6,138 nt of DNA from DASPKO01 sp035628055 (GTDB lineage: Bacteria > Planctomycetota > Phycisphaerae > Phycisphaerales > UBA1924). The notes below the pieces were generated by a model. That model was given only the letters and a program-made list of their open reading frames with translations. It was not told the DNA's origin and searched no databases. Shown one piece after another: positions 1 to 5,260 of the stretch (its first letter is position 1; each line of letters opens with the position of its first letter). The stretch spans positions 1 through 6,138 of the forward strand of contig DASPKO010000208.1 in assembly GCA_035628055.1 (NCBI GenBank), given 5' to 3'. The translations under genes were made by a program, and so were the position numbers.

Positions 1-1
1 C

Positions 2-622
2 GGCTCGTGGACGGGCCGCATCCTCGGCAAGCTCGGGGCCCGGCTGGTCGCCGTCATGGACCACACCGGGGCGATCCGCAACGACGGGGGCATCGACCCC
101 GAGGCGCTCGCCGAGCACGTCGCCACCACGGGCGGCGTCGCCGCCTTCACCGGGCCCCTCACCGGCACCGGCCGGGCCGCCGCCCAGGGCGCCGCCCGCG
201 TCACCGCCGAGCAGTTCTACGCCACGCCGGTCGACGTGCTGGTCCCCGCCGCCCTCGAGCAGATGATCAAGGGCGAGCAGGCCCGCATCATCCAGGCCAA
301 GGTCGTCGCCGAGGGCGCCAATGCCCCCACCACGCCCGCCGGCGACCGCGTGCTCTCCGAGCGCGGGATCGAGGTCCTGCCGGCCATCCTCTGCAACGCC
401 GGCGGCGTCACGGTGTCGTACTTCGAGTGGATCCAGAACAAGTCCTGCACCCGCTGGAGCGAGGAGCAGGTCGACCGCGAGCTCAACCGTCACATGGTCG
501 ATGCCGCGGCCCGCACCAAGAAGGCCCGCCAGCGGTTCGGCAGCGACATGCGCACCGCGGCGTACATCGCCGCCCTGGACAACATCGCCAAGGCCTACGC
601 CGTCCGCGGGATCTTCCCGTAA
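2..622 (+). CDS. gdhA: Glutamate dehydrogenase (Glu/Leu/Phe/Val dehydrogenase family), C-terminal part
   Basis: This enzyme carries out reversible NAD(P)-dependent oxidative deamination of glutamate to 2-oxoglutarate and ammonia, linking carbon and nitrogen metabolism in the cytoplasm. The gene is cut by the left window edge. Reading from base 2 gives 206 residues with no start, so the N-terminal substrate domain and most of the nucleotide-binding glycine motif lie outside; the fragment begins GSWTGRILGKLGA, just after that motif. Family signatures are clear: VLVPAALE, then KVVAEGAN followed by PTTPAGD, then NAGGVTVSYFEW, which is near-invariant in hexameric glutamate dehydrogenases. The first internal ATG (base 56) is inside the Rossmann fold and is not the real start. 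The stop is TAA at 620-622. Coenzyme preference cannot be settled from this fragment, although the Asp after the second strand (VAVMD) fits NAD use. The family also contains leucine and phenylalanine dehydrogenases, but the motifs favour glutamate. The symbol is nominal; rocG or gudB style names are also used. Confidence 0.93.
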   Translation, partial: GSWTGRILGKLGARLVAVMDHTGAIRNDGGIDPEALAEHVATTGGVAAFTGPLTGTGRAAAQGAARVTAEQFYATPVDVLVPAALEQMIKGEQARIIQAKVVAEGANAPTTPAGDRVLSERGIEVLPAILCNAGGVTVSYFEWIQNKSCTRWSEEQVDRELNRHMVDAAARTKKARQRFGSDMRTAAYIAALDNIAKAYAVRGIFP

Positions 623-649
623 CTCCCGGTCCCCCGCCCGCGACCGAAT

Positions 650-674
650 CCGGGCGCCGGATCTCCGCGCCCGG
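650..674 (+). terminator. GC-rich hairpin after glutamate dehydrogenase, possible terminator
   Basis: An 8-base-pair G:C stem can form between 650-657 and 667-674 around a 9-base loop, 27 bases after the dehydrogenase stop and in the gap facing convergent csrA. No T tract follows on either strand, so it is not a classical intrinsic terminator. It could act as a weak bidirectional terminator or a 3' end stabiliser. In DNA this GC-rich, chance stems are common. Confidence 0.25.
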
Positions 675-719
675 AACTGGCCCCCACGCGCCGCCCCGCG
701 GGCGCCGCGGCCCGCGCCG

Positions 720-956
720 CTAGCCGCGCGCCGCGACCGCGGGCTTGATCGCCCCGATGACCTGCGGCGCGTGCGCGGGGCCATCGACGAGGATCTGCTC
801 GGCGACCTCGCGCCGGTGCACGTCCACGCTCCGCGGGAAGTCAAAGGCGATGCGCACGCGGTCGCCCTTGATGGAAGCGATGCGCACGACTCCGATCGGA
901 TTCTTGGGGTCGCCGATCACGACCTCTTCGCCTTCCCTGCGTGTGATGACGAGCAT
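720..956 (-). CDS. csrA: Carbon storage regulator CsrA
   Basis: This is a 78-residue homodimeric RNA-binding protein that represses or activates translation by binding GGA motifs in mRNA leaders. The opening MLVITRREGE matches the CsrA/RsmA first strand, including the RNA-contacting Arg-Arg pair at 6-7. The VHRRE motif at 46-50 carries the second key RNA-binding Arg (R48, equivalent to R44 of the Escherichia coli protein). GDRVRIAF is the conserved core strand. Compared with the enterobacterial protein there is a four-residue insertion between IGD and KGD (the segment PKNPIGVVRIASI), plus a C-terminal tail of about 20 residues after the helix. The ATG start is well supported by AGGAG six bases upstream, and the stop is TAG. 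It is convergent with the dehydrogenase gene and divergent from the exported HEAT-like protein. No flagellar genes, the usual csrA neighbours in many phyla, are visible. Confidence 0.95.
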   Translation of the reverse strand: MLVITRREGEEVVIGDPKNPIGVVRIASIKGDRVRIAFDFPRSVDVHRREVAEQILVDGPAHAPQVIGAIKPAVAARG

Positions 957-962
957 CCGTGA

Positions 963-967
963 CTCCT
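963..967 (-). promoter_or_regulatory. csrA ribosome-binding site
   Basis: AGGAG on the minus strand sits six bases before the csrA ATG and fixes that start. It is the best Shine-Dalgarno match in the window. An ANGGA-type CsrA recognition motif (ACGGA, minus strand 960 to 956) lies directly between it and the start codon and includes the A of ATG. Confidence 0.75.
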
Positions 968-999
968 GTCAGTCCCAGGGGGCAGTGTACCATGGCCCG

Positions 1000-1019
1000 G
1001 AGCGCCCGGGAGCGCCCGG
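1000..1019. repeat. Tandem direct repeat, 2 x 10 bp
   Basis: The unit GAGCGCCCGG occurs twice with no spacer, at 1000-1009 and 1010-1019, immediately upstream of the csrA -10 candidate. It could be an operator for a dimeric regulator or simply a GC-rich slippage duplication. Confidence 0.5.
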
Positions 1020-1137
1020 TGAAAAACTCTGGCCGTGGCCCATTCCCGGCCGGGACGCCCCGCGTGAAACAGGCCCCCCCGCCGACCTGTATAGATAGCT
1101 GCACCTGGCCAGCCCGCCCAGGACGGGAAACCTGCAC

Positions 1138-2127
1138 ATGACGACACGGACCCTCTGCCTCTCCGCGACGATCTTCGGCATGTGTTCGGTTGTGGCCCAT
1201 GCGGGGCCCGGGGAACCCCCCGCCGCGGCCCCGGCGGCCGAGCCACCCGGCGCCACCGCTGGCGCCCCCTTGACCGTCACCACGCCGGCCGCGGAGGCGA
1301 CCGTCCCCCAGATGGAGCGCGAGCTTCGAAAGCTCCGCGCCAAGTACCTGGGACAGGTCCGCAATCCCCAGGTCCGGGCAATCGGCCTCTCAAAGCTCCG
1401 TGAGTACCGCGACCCCGTGATCTTTCCGGCGCTGCTGGAGATTTTCGAGCGCGAGGGCGCCGACGTGCGCGCGGCCGTGCTCGACATCTTCGCCGAGCAT
1501 GCCGCCGACGACCAGGGCGACGCCGCCCTGGCCTGGACGACGATCTTCTCCAAGGACGCGGACTTCCGGGCCATGGCCCGCGCGCGGCTGGGAGCGAAGC
1601 TCGGTGAGGGCGCCGCGATCGGCGACCGTGTCAGGCGCGTCATCGCGGCGGGCATCCGGCGCGGCCGCCACCATCAGGCGGTCACCGCGGCCCAGCTCGC
1701 CCAGCAGTTCAAGCTCTACGAGATGATCCCCCTGCTCATCCCGGCCCAGGCGGGCGGCGCCGGCGCGGCCCTGGGCACCGGCGGGGGCTCCGGGGGCGAC
1801 CTGGCCTACATCGTGGTGGGGACCCAGCGCGCGTACATCTCCGATCTCACGCCCGTGGTCGCCGACGCCGCGGTCGGCTTCGACCCGGAGGTCTCGGTGC
1901 TCACCGAGGGAACCGTGCTGCGGATCGGCGACGCGGTGGTGACCACGCACGTGACCGCGATTCACGAGTCACTCGTGGGCCTGGCGAACGCCGGGTGGGA
2001 CGGTCGCGACACGTCCCCGCTGGGTTTCAACCTGCCCGCGTGGGAGCGGTGGTACGCCCAGGAGTTCAAGCCGCACCGCGAGAAGCTCGCGCGCGAGGGC
2101 GGGGCCGGGGCGGCGCCCACCCCGTAG
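1138..2127 (+). CDS. Exported protein with HEAT-like helical repeats (function unknown)
   Basis: A 329-residue protein with an N-terminal export signal: a short basic start (MTTRT), a hydrophobic stretch at about 6-20, and a likely signal peptidase I site after A22 (AHA). An Ala/Pro-rich linker follows at about 23-55. Residues 57-175 are charged and helical, with paired amphipathic helices (around 77-90, 93-105, 108-122, 128-151) that resemble HEAT/armadillo repeats. A Gly-rich linker (206-221) leads to a mainly beta segment (222-275: AYIVVGTQ, VSVLTEGTVLRIGD) and a closing region with GFNLPAWERWYAQEF. The last motif resembles the end of exported HEAT-like proteins I associate with planctomycetes. 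I see no catalytic motif, so a scaffold or binding role in the periplasm is only inference. The start is the first ATG; a poor ribosome-binding match (AGGACGGG) lies upstream. The gene ends 20 bases before queC and may share its transcript. Confidence 0.8.
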   Translation: MTTRTLCLSATIFGMCSVVAHAGPGEPPAAAPAAEPPGATAGAPLTVTTPAAEATVPQMERELRKLRAKYLGQVRNPQVRAIGLSKLREYRDPVIFPALLEIFEREGADVRAAVLDIFAEHAADDQGDAALAWTTIFSKDADFRAMARARLGAKLGEGAAIGDRVRRVIAAGIRRGRHHQAVTAAQLAQQFKLYEMIPLLIPAQAGGAGAALGTGGGSGGDLAYIVVGTQRAYISDLTPVVADAAVGFDPEVSVLTEGTVLRIGDAVVTTHVTAIHESLVGLANAGWDGRDTSPLGFNLPAWERWYAQEFKPHREKLAREGGAGAAPTP

Positions 2128-2147
2128 CGGCCGCTGTATCGTTCCGC

Positions 2148-2864
2148 ATGCCCACCGATCCCGACGCCGGGATGCGCCGCGCCGTGGTGCTGCTCTCGGG
2201 CGGCCTCGACAGCGCCGTCACGCTCGCGCTGGCCCGCGCGGGCGGGCTCGAGTGCCACTGCCTGAGCCTGGACTACGGGCAGCGCCACCGGGCGGAGCTG
2301 GACGCGGCCCGGCGCGTCGCACAGGCGCTGGCGGCCCGCGCCCACACCGTGGTGCCGGTCGATCTGCGCGCGCTCGGCGGATCGGCCCTCACGGCCGACA
2401 TCGCGGTGCCGAAGGACCGCCCCGAGCACGAGGTGGCCTCGGGCATCCCGGTCACCTACGTGCCGGCTCGCAATATGCTGCTGCTCTCCCTCGGGTTCGC
2501 CATGGCCGAGACCATCGGGGCTCTGGAGGTCCACATCGGCGTGAACGCGATCGACTACTCCGGGTACCCGGATTGCCGCCCGGACTTTCTCGCCGCCTTT
2601 GAGGAAGCGGGCCGGCTGGGGACCGCGGCCGGCGCGAGGGGGCGTCAGATCCGCATATGCGCCCCGCTCGCGCGGCTGAGCAAGGCCCAGATCGTCCGTG
2701 CGGGGTCCAACCTCGGCCTCGATTTTTCTCTCACGCTCTCCTGCTACGACCCGGCGGGGGACCTGGCCTGCGGCAGGTGCGACTCGTGCCGGATCCGACG
2801 CCGCGGCTTCGCCCAGGCGGGCGTTCCCGATCCCACGCGCTACGCCGCCGGGGCGTCCGTGTGA
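2148..2864 (+). CDS. queC: 7-cyano-7-deazaguanine synthase QueC
   Basis: QueC converts 7-carboxy-7-deazaguanine, with ammonia and ATP, to preQ0 (7-cyano-7-deazaguanine), the nitrile precursor of queuosine. The 238-residue length fits the family (about 220-240). Visible signatures are the PP-loop ATP-binding motif SGGLDS at 17-22, LDYGQRHR at 41-48, the substrate-region motif DYSGYPDCR at 136-144, and a C-terminal zinc site of four cysteines, C199, C208, C211 and C214 (CGRCDSC). The open frame extends upstream to 1995, but that part overlaps the preceding gene and has off-frame composition. ATG at 2148 gives a usual QueC N-terminus; ATG at 2172 (MRRAVVLLSGG) is an equally possible shorter start, and neither has a clear ribosome-binding site. 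Its last bases overlap the start of queE (GTGA), so the two are very probably translationally coupled. Confidence 0.96.
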   Translation: MPTDPDAGMRRAVVLLSGGLDSAVTLALARAGGLECHCLSLDYGQRHRAELDAARRVAQALAARAHTVVPVDLRALGGSALTADIAVPKDRPEHEVASGIPVTYVPARNMLLLSLGFAMAETIGALEVHIGVNAIDYSGYPDCRPDFLAAFEEAGRLGTAAGARGRQIRICAPLARLSKAQIVRAGSNLGLDFSLTLSCYDPAGDLACGRCDSCRIRRRGFAQAGVPDPTRYAAGASV

Positions 2865-3601
2865 CCACCAGGCTCACCACGCGCCCGGAGGCCCTGATCG
2901 TCACCGAGGTCTTCACCAGCCTCCAGGGCGAGGGCAAGCTCACGGGCGTTCCCAGCTACTTCGTCCGCCTGGCGGGGTGCAACCTGCGCTGCACCTGGTG
3001 TGACACGCCGGCCTCGAGCTGGGAACCCCGGGGAGAGCACCGGACCATCCCGTGGCTCGTCGAGCAGGCGCGCGCCAGCGGGGCCCGCCACGCAGTGATC
3101 ACCGGGGGCGAGCCGCTCATCTTCCCTCAGGTCGGGCCCCTGAGCCGGGCGCTGGCCGGCGCCGGACTCCACGTGACGGTCGAGACCGCCGGCACGGTTT
3201 TCCGCGGGCCGGACGAGCTGGCCTGTCAGCTCATGAGCATCAGCCCGAAGCTGGCCTCGTCGACCCCGGCGCTCGGGGACCCGCGCGACCCGGGCGGGGC
3301 CTGGCGGCTCCGCCACGAGAAGCGCCGCCTGAACCCGGGCGCGCTGCAGGCGCTCCTCGACGGGTATCCCAAGCGCCAGCTCAAGTTCGTGGTTACGGCC
3401 CCGGAAGACCTCCGCGAAATCGAGGCCCTGCTCGCCCGGCTCTCGGGGTGGGCCCCGGACGACGTCCTGCTCATGCCCGAGGGCGTGAGCGCGCCCGCGC
3501 CGGGCAGCACGGCCTGGATTGTCCGGGCGTGCATCGATCGCGGCTGGCGCTACTGCCACCGCCTGCACATCGAGCTCTTCGGTCATACGCCAGGCACCTG
3601 A
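2861..3601 (+). CDS. queE: 7-carboxy-7-deazaguanine synthase QueE (radical SAM)
   Basis: QueE is a radical S-adenosylmethionine enzyme that contracts the ring of 6-carboxy-tetrahydropterin to 7-carboxy-7-deazaguanine, the substrate of QueC. The 246-residue protein carries VFTSLQGEG at 17-25, the cluster-binding motif C40-x3-C44-x2-C47 followed by DT (CNLRCTWCDT), the SAM-binding TGGEP at 81-85, SPKLASSTP at 128-136, LKFVV at 174-178, LMPEG at 204-208 and a terminal RLHIELFG. The GTG start at 2861 overlaps the queC stop by four bases and places the first conserved motif at the usual distance; the longer frame back to 2657 would lie inside queC. After the cluster motif the sequence is PASSW, where many relatives have an aromatic residue soon after the CDT. 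The segment from about 137 to 165 is a charged insertion (DPRDPGGAWRLRHEKRR). queD, which would supply the substrate, is not in the window. Confidence 0.96.
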   Translation: MTTRLTTRPEALIVTEVFTSLQGEGKLTGVPSYFVRLAGCNLRCTWCDTPASSWEPRGEHRTIPWLVEQARASGARHAVITGGEPLIFPQVGPLSRALAGAGLHVTVETAGTVFRGPDELACQLMSISPKLASSTPALGDPRDPGGAWRLRHEKRRLNPGALQALLDGYPKRQLKFVVTAPEDLREIEALLARLSGWAPDDVLLMPEGVSAPAPGSTAWIVRACIDRGWRYCHRLHIELFGHTPGT

Positions 3602-4146
3602 GACGCCAGGGCGTGCACCACCTCGTGCTCGACGCTGAAGGGCGCGTCTGGGGCCCGCAGGAACCGGGCCTGCAGGTCGTGCGCCTGCGTCTCGAGGGGG
3701 ATACCCGCGTACGACCGTCCGGCGCGAAGCCAGCCGCGCACGTAGTGGGCGACGAAGCCGCGGCGGCCCAGCGCCCGGTACTGGGCGACGTGCACCAGCT
3801 CGTGGAAGAGAAGGCCCATCGGGTCCAGGCCCCGGCCCTGGGCCGCCGGTTCGCAGATCACGACCACGTCGCCCAGGGCCATGCCGGCGATGCGCGCGGG
3901 ATCGAGCACCCCCGAGACCCCGAGTCGCACCAAGGCGCGGGCCCCGGGAGGGCCAGGCATGTGCGCCACGCGCACGACACGGACGCGGGAGAGCAGCGCG
4001 GGCGCGAAGAAGCCGCCCAGCCGCCGGCACTCGGCCGGCGTGAGCACCGTGCCGCGGCGGCGCAGGAATCGCTGCCGCCACGCGATCCACAGGGCACCCG
4101 GCGGGGCCGCCACGTGCGCGACGAGCTCGCTCAGCCAGGGGTTCAC
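3583..4146 (-). CDS. Small HExxH metallopeptidase-like protein (DUF4157-like)
   Basis: A 187-residue protein of unknown function with a zinc-peptidase-like core, LLFHELVHVAQY, giving H115-E116-x-x-H119. About 33 residues later, PLETQAH supplies E152 as a possible third metal ligand. This layout resembles DUF4157-type putative peptidases, in which a HELxHVxQ motif is followed by a helical stretch and a downstream Glu. The N-terminus is Arg-rich with no signal peptide (MNPWLSELVAH, then WRQRFLRRR). Unusually, a second HExxH occurs at the extreme C-terminus (H174-E175-V-V-H178). The start is GTG at 4146: it is the only possible start after the in-frame TAG of the preceding receiver gene, from which it is separated by 15 bases, so the pair is probably co-transcribed. 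The ribosome-binding match is weak. The gene's 3' end overlaps the end of convergent queE by 19 bases. Activity is inferred from the motif only. Confidence 0.75.
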   Translation of the reverse strand: MNPWLSELVAHVAAPPGALWIAWRQRFLRRRGTVLTPAECRRLGGFFAPALLSRVRVVRVAHMPGPPGARALVRLGVSGVLDPARIAGMALGDVVVICEPAAQGRGLDPMGLLFHELVHVAQYRALGRRGFVAHYVRGWLRAGRSYAGIPLETQAHDLQARFLRAPDAPFSVEHEVVHALASQVPGV

Positions 4147-4161
4147 CTCGGCCCGGCCCGC

Positions 4162-4629
4162 CTAGACCCGCCCCGTGACGTTCGCGACCACCGCGATCAG
4201 CTCGCTGGGCTCGACCGGCTTGGGGAGGTGCATCTGGAACCCCGAGAGCAGGGCGCGCCGCCGGTCCTCGGCGCGGGCGAACGTGGTGATCGCCACCGCC
4301 GGAACCGTACCCCCGCCCGCCGGCCCGAGCTGGCGCACCCGGCGCAGGAACGTGTACCCGTCCTTGTCGGGCATGCCGATGTCGCTGACCAGAATGTCCG
4401 GGCGGACCCGGGCCAGGACGGTGAGACCCTCGGCCGAGGAGCCGGCGGTGAGCACGATCGCACCGGCCTCCTCGAGCAGGCGGCCGATCAGGCCGCGGGC
4501 GTCCGGCTCGTCGTCGACCACCAGGGCGCGGATGCCGCCCAGGTCGACTGCATCTCGGCGGGCTCGGCGCCGGCGGGCGCGGGACGGACCGTCATCGGGT
4601 GTCGGCTTGAGTCCGTCCGAACGCAACAC
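4162..4629 (-). CDS. Stand-alone response regulator receiver protein
   Basis: A 155-residue protein whose residues from about 32 to 153 form a CheY-type receiver. Visible landmarks are the acidic pair D39-D40 (VVDDEP), the phosphoacceptor D83 (SDIGMP), T115/T116 after the fourth strand, and K137 (PKP). No DNA-binding or enzymatic output domain follows. The wording of the domain (SDIGMPDKDGY, FQMHLPKPVEPSEL) resembles receivers at the C-terminus of hybrid sensor kinases, but no kinase is present here. The annotated GTG start at 4629 overlaps the upstream receiver gene by 38 bases and gives an Arg-rich first 30 residues with poor codon bias. An ATG at 4595 in an ATGA overlap has much better codon use but is in a different frame (see findings), so the N-terminus is uncertain. 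The stop is TAG, and the next gene continues in the same frame. Confidence 0.85.
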   Translation of the reverse strand: MLRSDGLKPTPDDGPSRARRRRARRDAVDLGGIRALVVDDEPDARGLIGRLLEEAGAIVLTAGSSAEGLTVLARVRPDILVSDIGMPDKDGYTFLRRVRQLGPAGGGTVPAVAITTFARAEDRRRALLSGFQMHLPKPVEPSELIAVVANVTGRV

Positions 4630-4999
4630 CGCCGGCCGCGACCCGTCGAATCGCCACCAGCAGGGCCTCGGGGGAGTCGTGCTTCGAGACCAGGCCCCAC
4701 GCCCCGGCGGAGTAGGCCGCGCTCGCGGTCTGCTCGTCGTCGTACCCGCTGAAGGCGACGACCCGGCAGCCGGGCGATTGCTCGACCAGGGCGCGGATCG
4801 CCTCGAGCGGCTCGGGCCCGGGCATGCTCAGATCGACCACGACCACGTCGGCGCCCGAGCCCCGGGCCAGTTGCTCGAGCCCGGTCGCCGAACCGAGTGT
4901 CCCAACACAGCACATGTCCGGCTCGGAGTCCACCAGGCGCCGGTACAGCCCGGTGATGTCGGGCGAATCATCGACGAGAATGACCCGGATCGGTGCCAT
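4592..4999 (-). CDS. Stand-alone response regulator receiver protein, NarL/FixJ type
   Basis: This 135-residue protein is a single receiver domain. It shows D10-D11 (ILVDDSPD), phosphoacceptor D56 (VVVDLSMPG), S84 (AFSGYDD) and K106 (LVSKHDSPEALLVAIR). The strand and helix wording, especially SKHDSPEALLVAIRRVAAG, is typical of the NarL/FixJ class, but the usual LuxR-type helix-turn-helix is absent: the protein ends about 15 residues after the domain. It may therefore act by protein contact or as a phosphate sink. It is the first gene of the minus-strand unit and is divergent from the KaiC-like gene. The ATG start at 4999 is preceded by a G-rich stretch (GTGGGGG) at a reasonable distance. The downstream receiver has a different wording, so this is not a recent tandem duplication. 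Confidence 0.9.
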   Translation of the reverse strand: MAPIRVILVDDSPDITGLYRRLVDSEPDMCCVGTLGSATGLEQLARGSGADVVVVDLSMPGPEPLEAIRALVEQSPGCRVVAFSGYDDEQTASAAYSAGAWGLVSKHDSPEALLVAIRRVAAGGVAFGRTQADTR

Positions 5000-5260
5000 G
5001 GCGCCCCCACTCGCTCGCTTGGACTAGGGCACTTTACCATATTTCCTGTGCCCGCCAACCAATTTGCGGTCGCCCGAGGTCTCCCAGAGTGCCGAGTTTT
5101 TGGGCGCCCGGCCGGGAGTGCCCGAGACGGCAAAGAGGGAGTACATTAGTTTGCCCGAGGGTCGCCACCCCGCCCAGGTGGCCGCGACCCGCGTACCCAT
5201 CCGGACCTCCCGTCGCCGCAGGCCTCCGCGGGGACATCGCATGCACCGAGTGACGCCCCG
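5000..5260. promoter_or_regulatory. Divergent promoter region between receiver operon and KaiC-like gene
   Basis: This 261-base gap contains the most A+T-rich stretches of the window (5031-5065, 5096-5101, 5140-5152) and must hold promoters for both directions. Tentative boxes are TACATT at 5142-5147 for the KaiC-like gene (leader of roughly 100 bases) and, on the minus strand, TTGGTT (5062 to 5057) with TATGGT (5041 to 5036) at a short 15-base spacing for the receiver operon. Neither is a strong match. The sequence GCCCGAG occurs three times on the plus strand (5072, 5120, 5153), with a shortened form GCCGAG at 5091. A GC palindrome lies at 5107-5116. No credible coding sequence fills the gap. 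Confidence 0.45.

Larger units (their letters stand above)
957..1137. promoter_or_regulatory. Divergent promoter region between csrA and the exported protein gene
   Basis: These 181 bases separate two divergent genes, so both promoters are expected here. For csrA, TACACT (minus strand, 989 to 984) preceded by TGG reads as an extended -10 box, placing transcription about 20 bases before the ribosome-binding site; no convincing -35 box was found. For the exported protein, TATAGAT at 1090-1096 is the best -10 candidate, again without a good -35 box. The region also holds a perfect tandem copy of a 10-base unit at 1000-1019. These box calls are by eye and tentative. Confidence 0.4.

Noticed and set aside
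7..723. Plus-strand open frame overlapping glutamate dehydrogenase
   Set aside because: Arg/His-rich shadow of the dehydrogenase frame, which carries all family motifs.
2127..2134. Eight-base GC palindrome GCGGCCGC between the exported protein gene and queC
   Set aside because: A NotI-type site expected by chance in DNA this GC-rich; too short for a terminator and no T tract follows.
2840..4090. Long minus-strand open frame of 416 codons
   Set aside because: Antisense to queE and out of frame with the peptidase-like gene; low-complexity Arg/Ala/Gly composition and no recognisable motif.
3052..4752. Long plus-strand open frame of 566 codons
   Set aside because: It runs across queE and antisense to the peptidase and first receiver genes; the product is Arg/Gly/Pro-rich with no domain, typical of a wrong frame in GC-rich DNA.
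4488..4913. Minus-strand open frame spanning both receivers
   Set aside because: Mostly off-frame with the first receiver; only its segment after ATG 4595 is of interest and is reported under the frameshift finding.
5107..5116. CCCGGCCGGG palindrome in the KaiC upstream region
   Set aside because: Short, purely GC, and no T tract on the relevant side; not supportable as a terminator or a specific operator.
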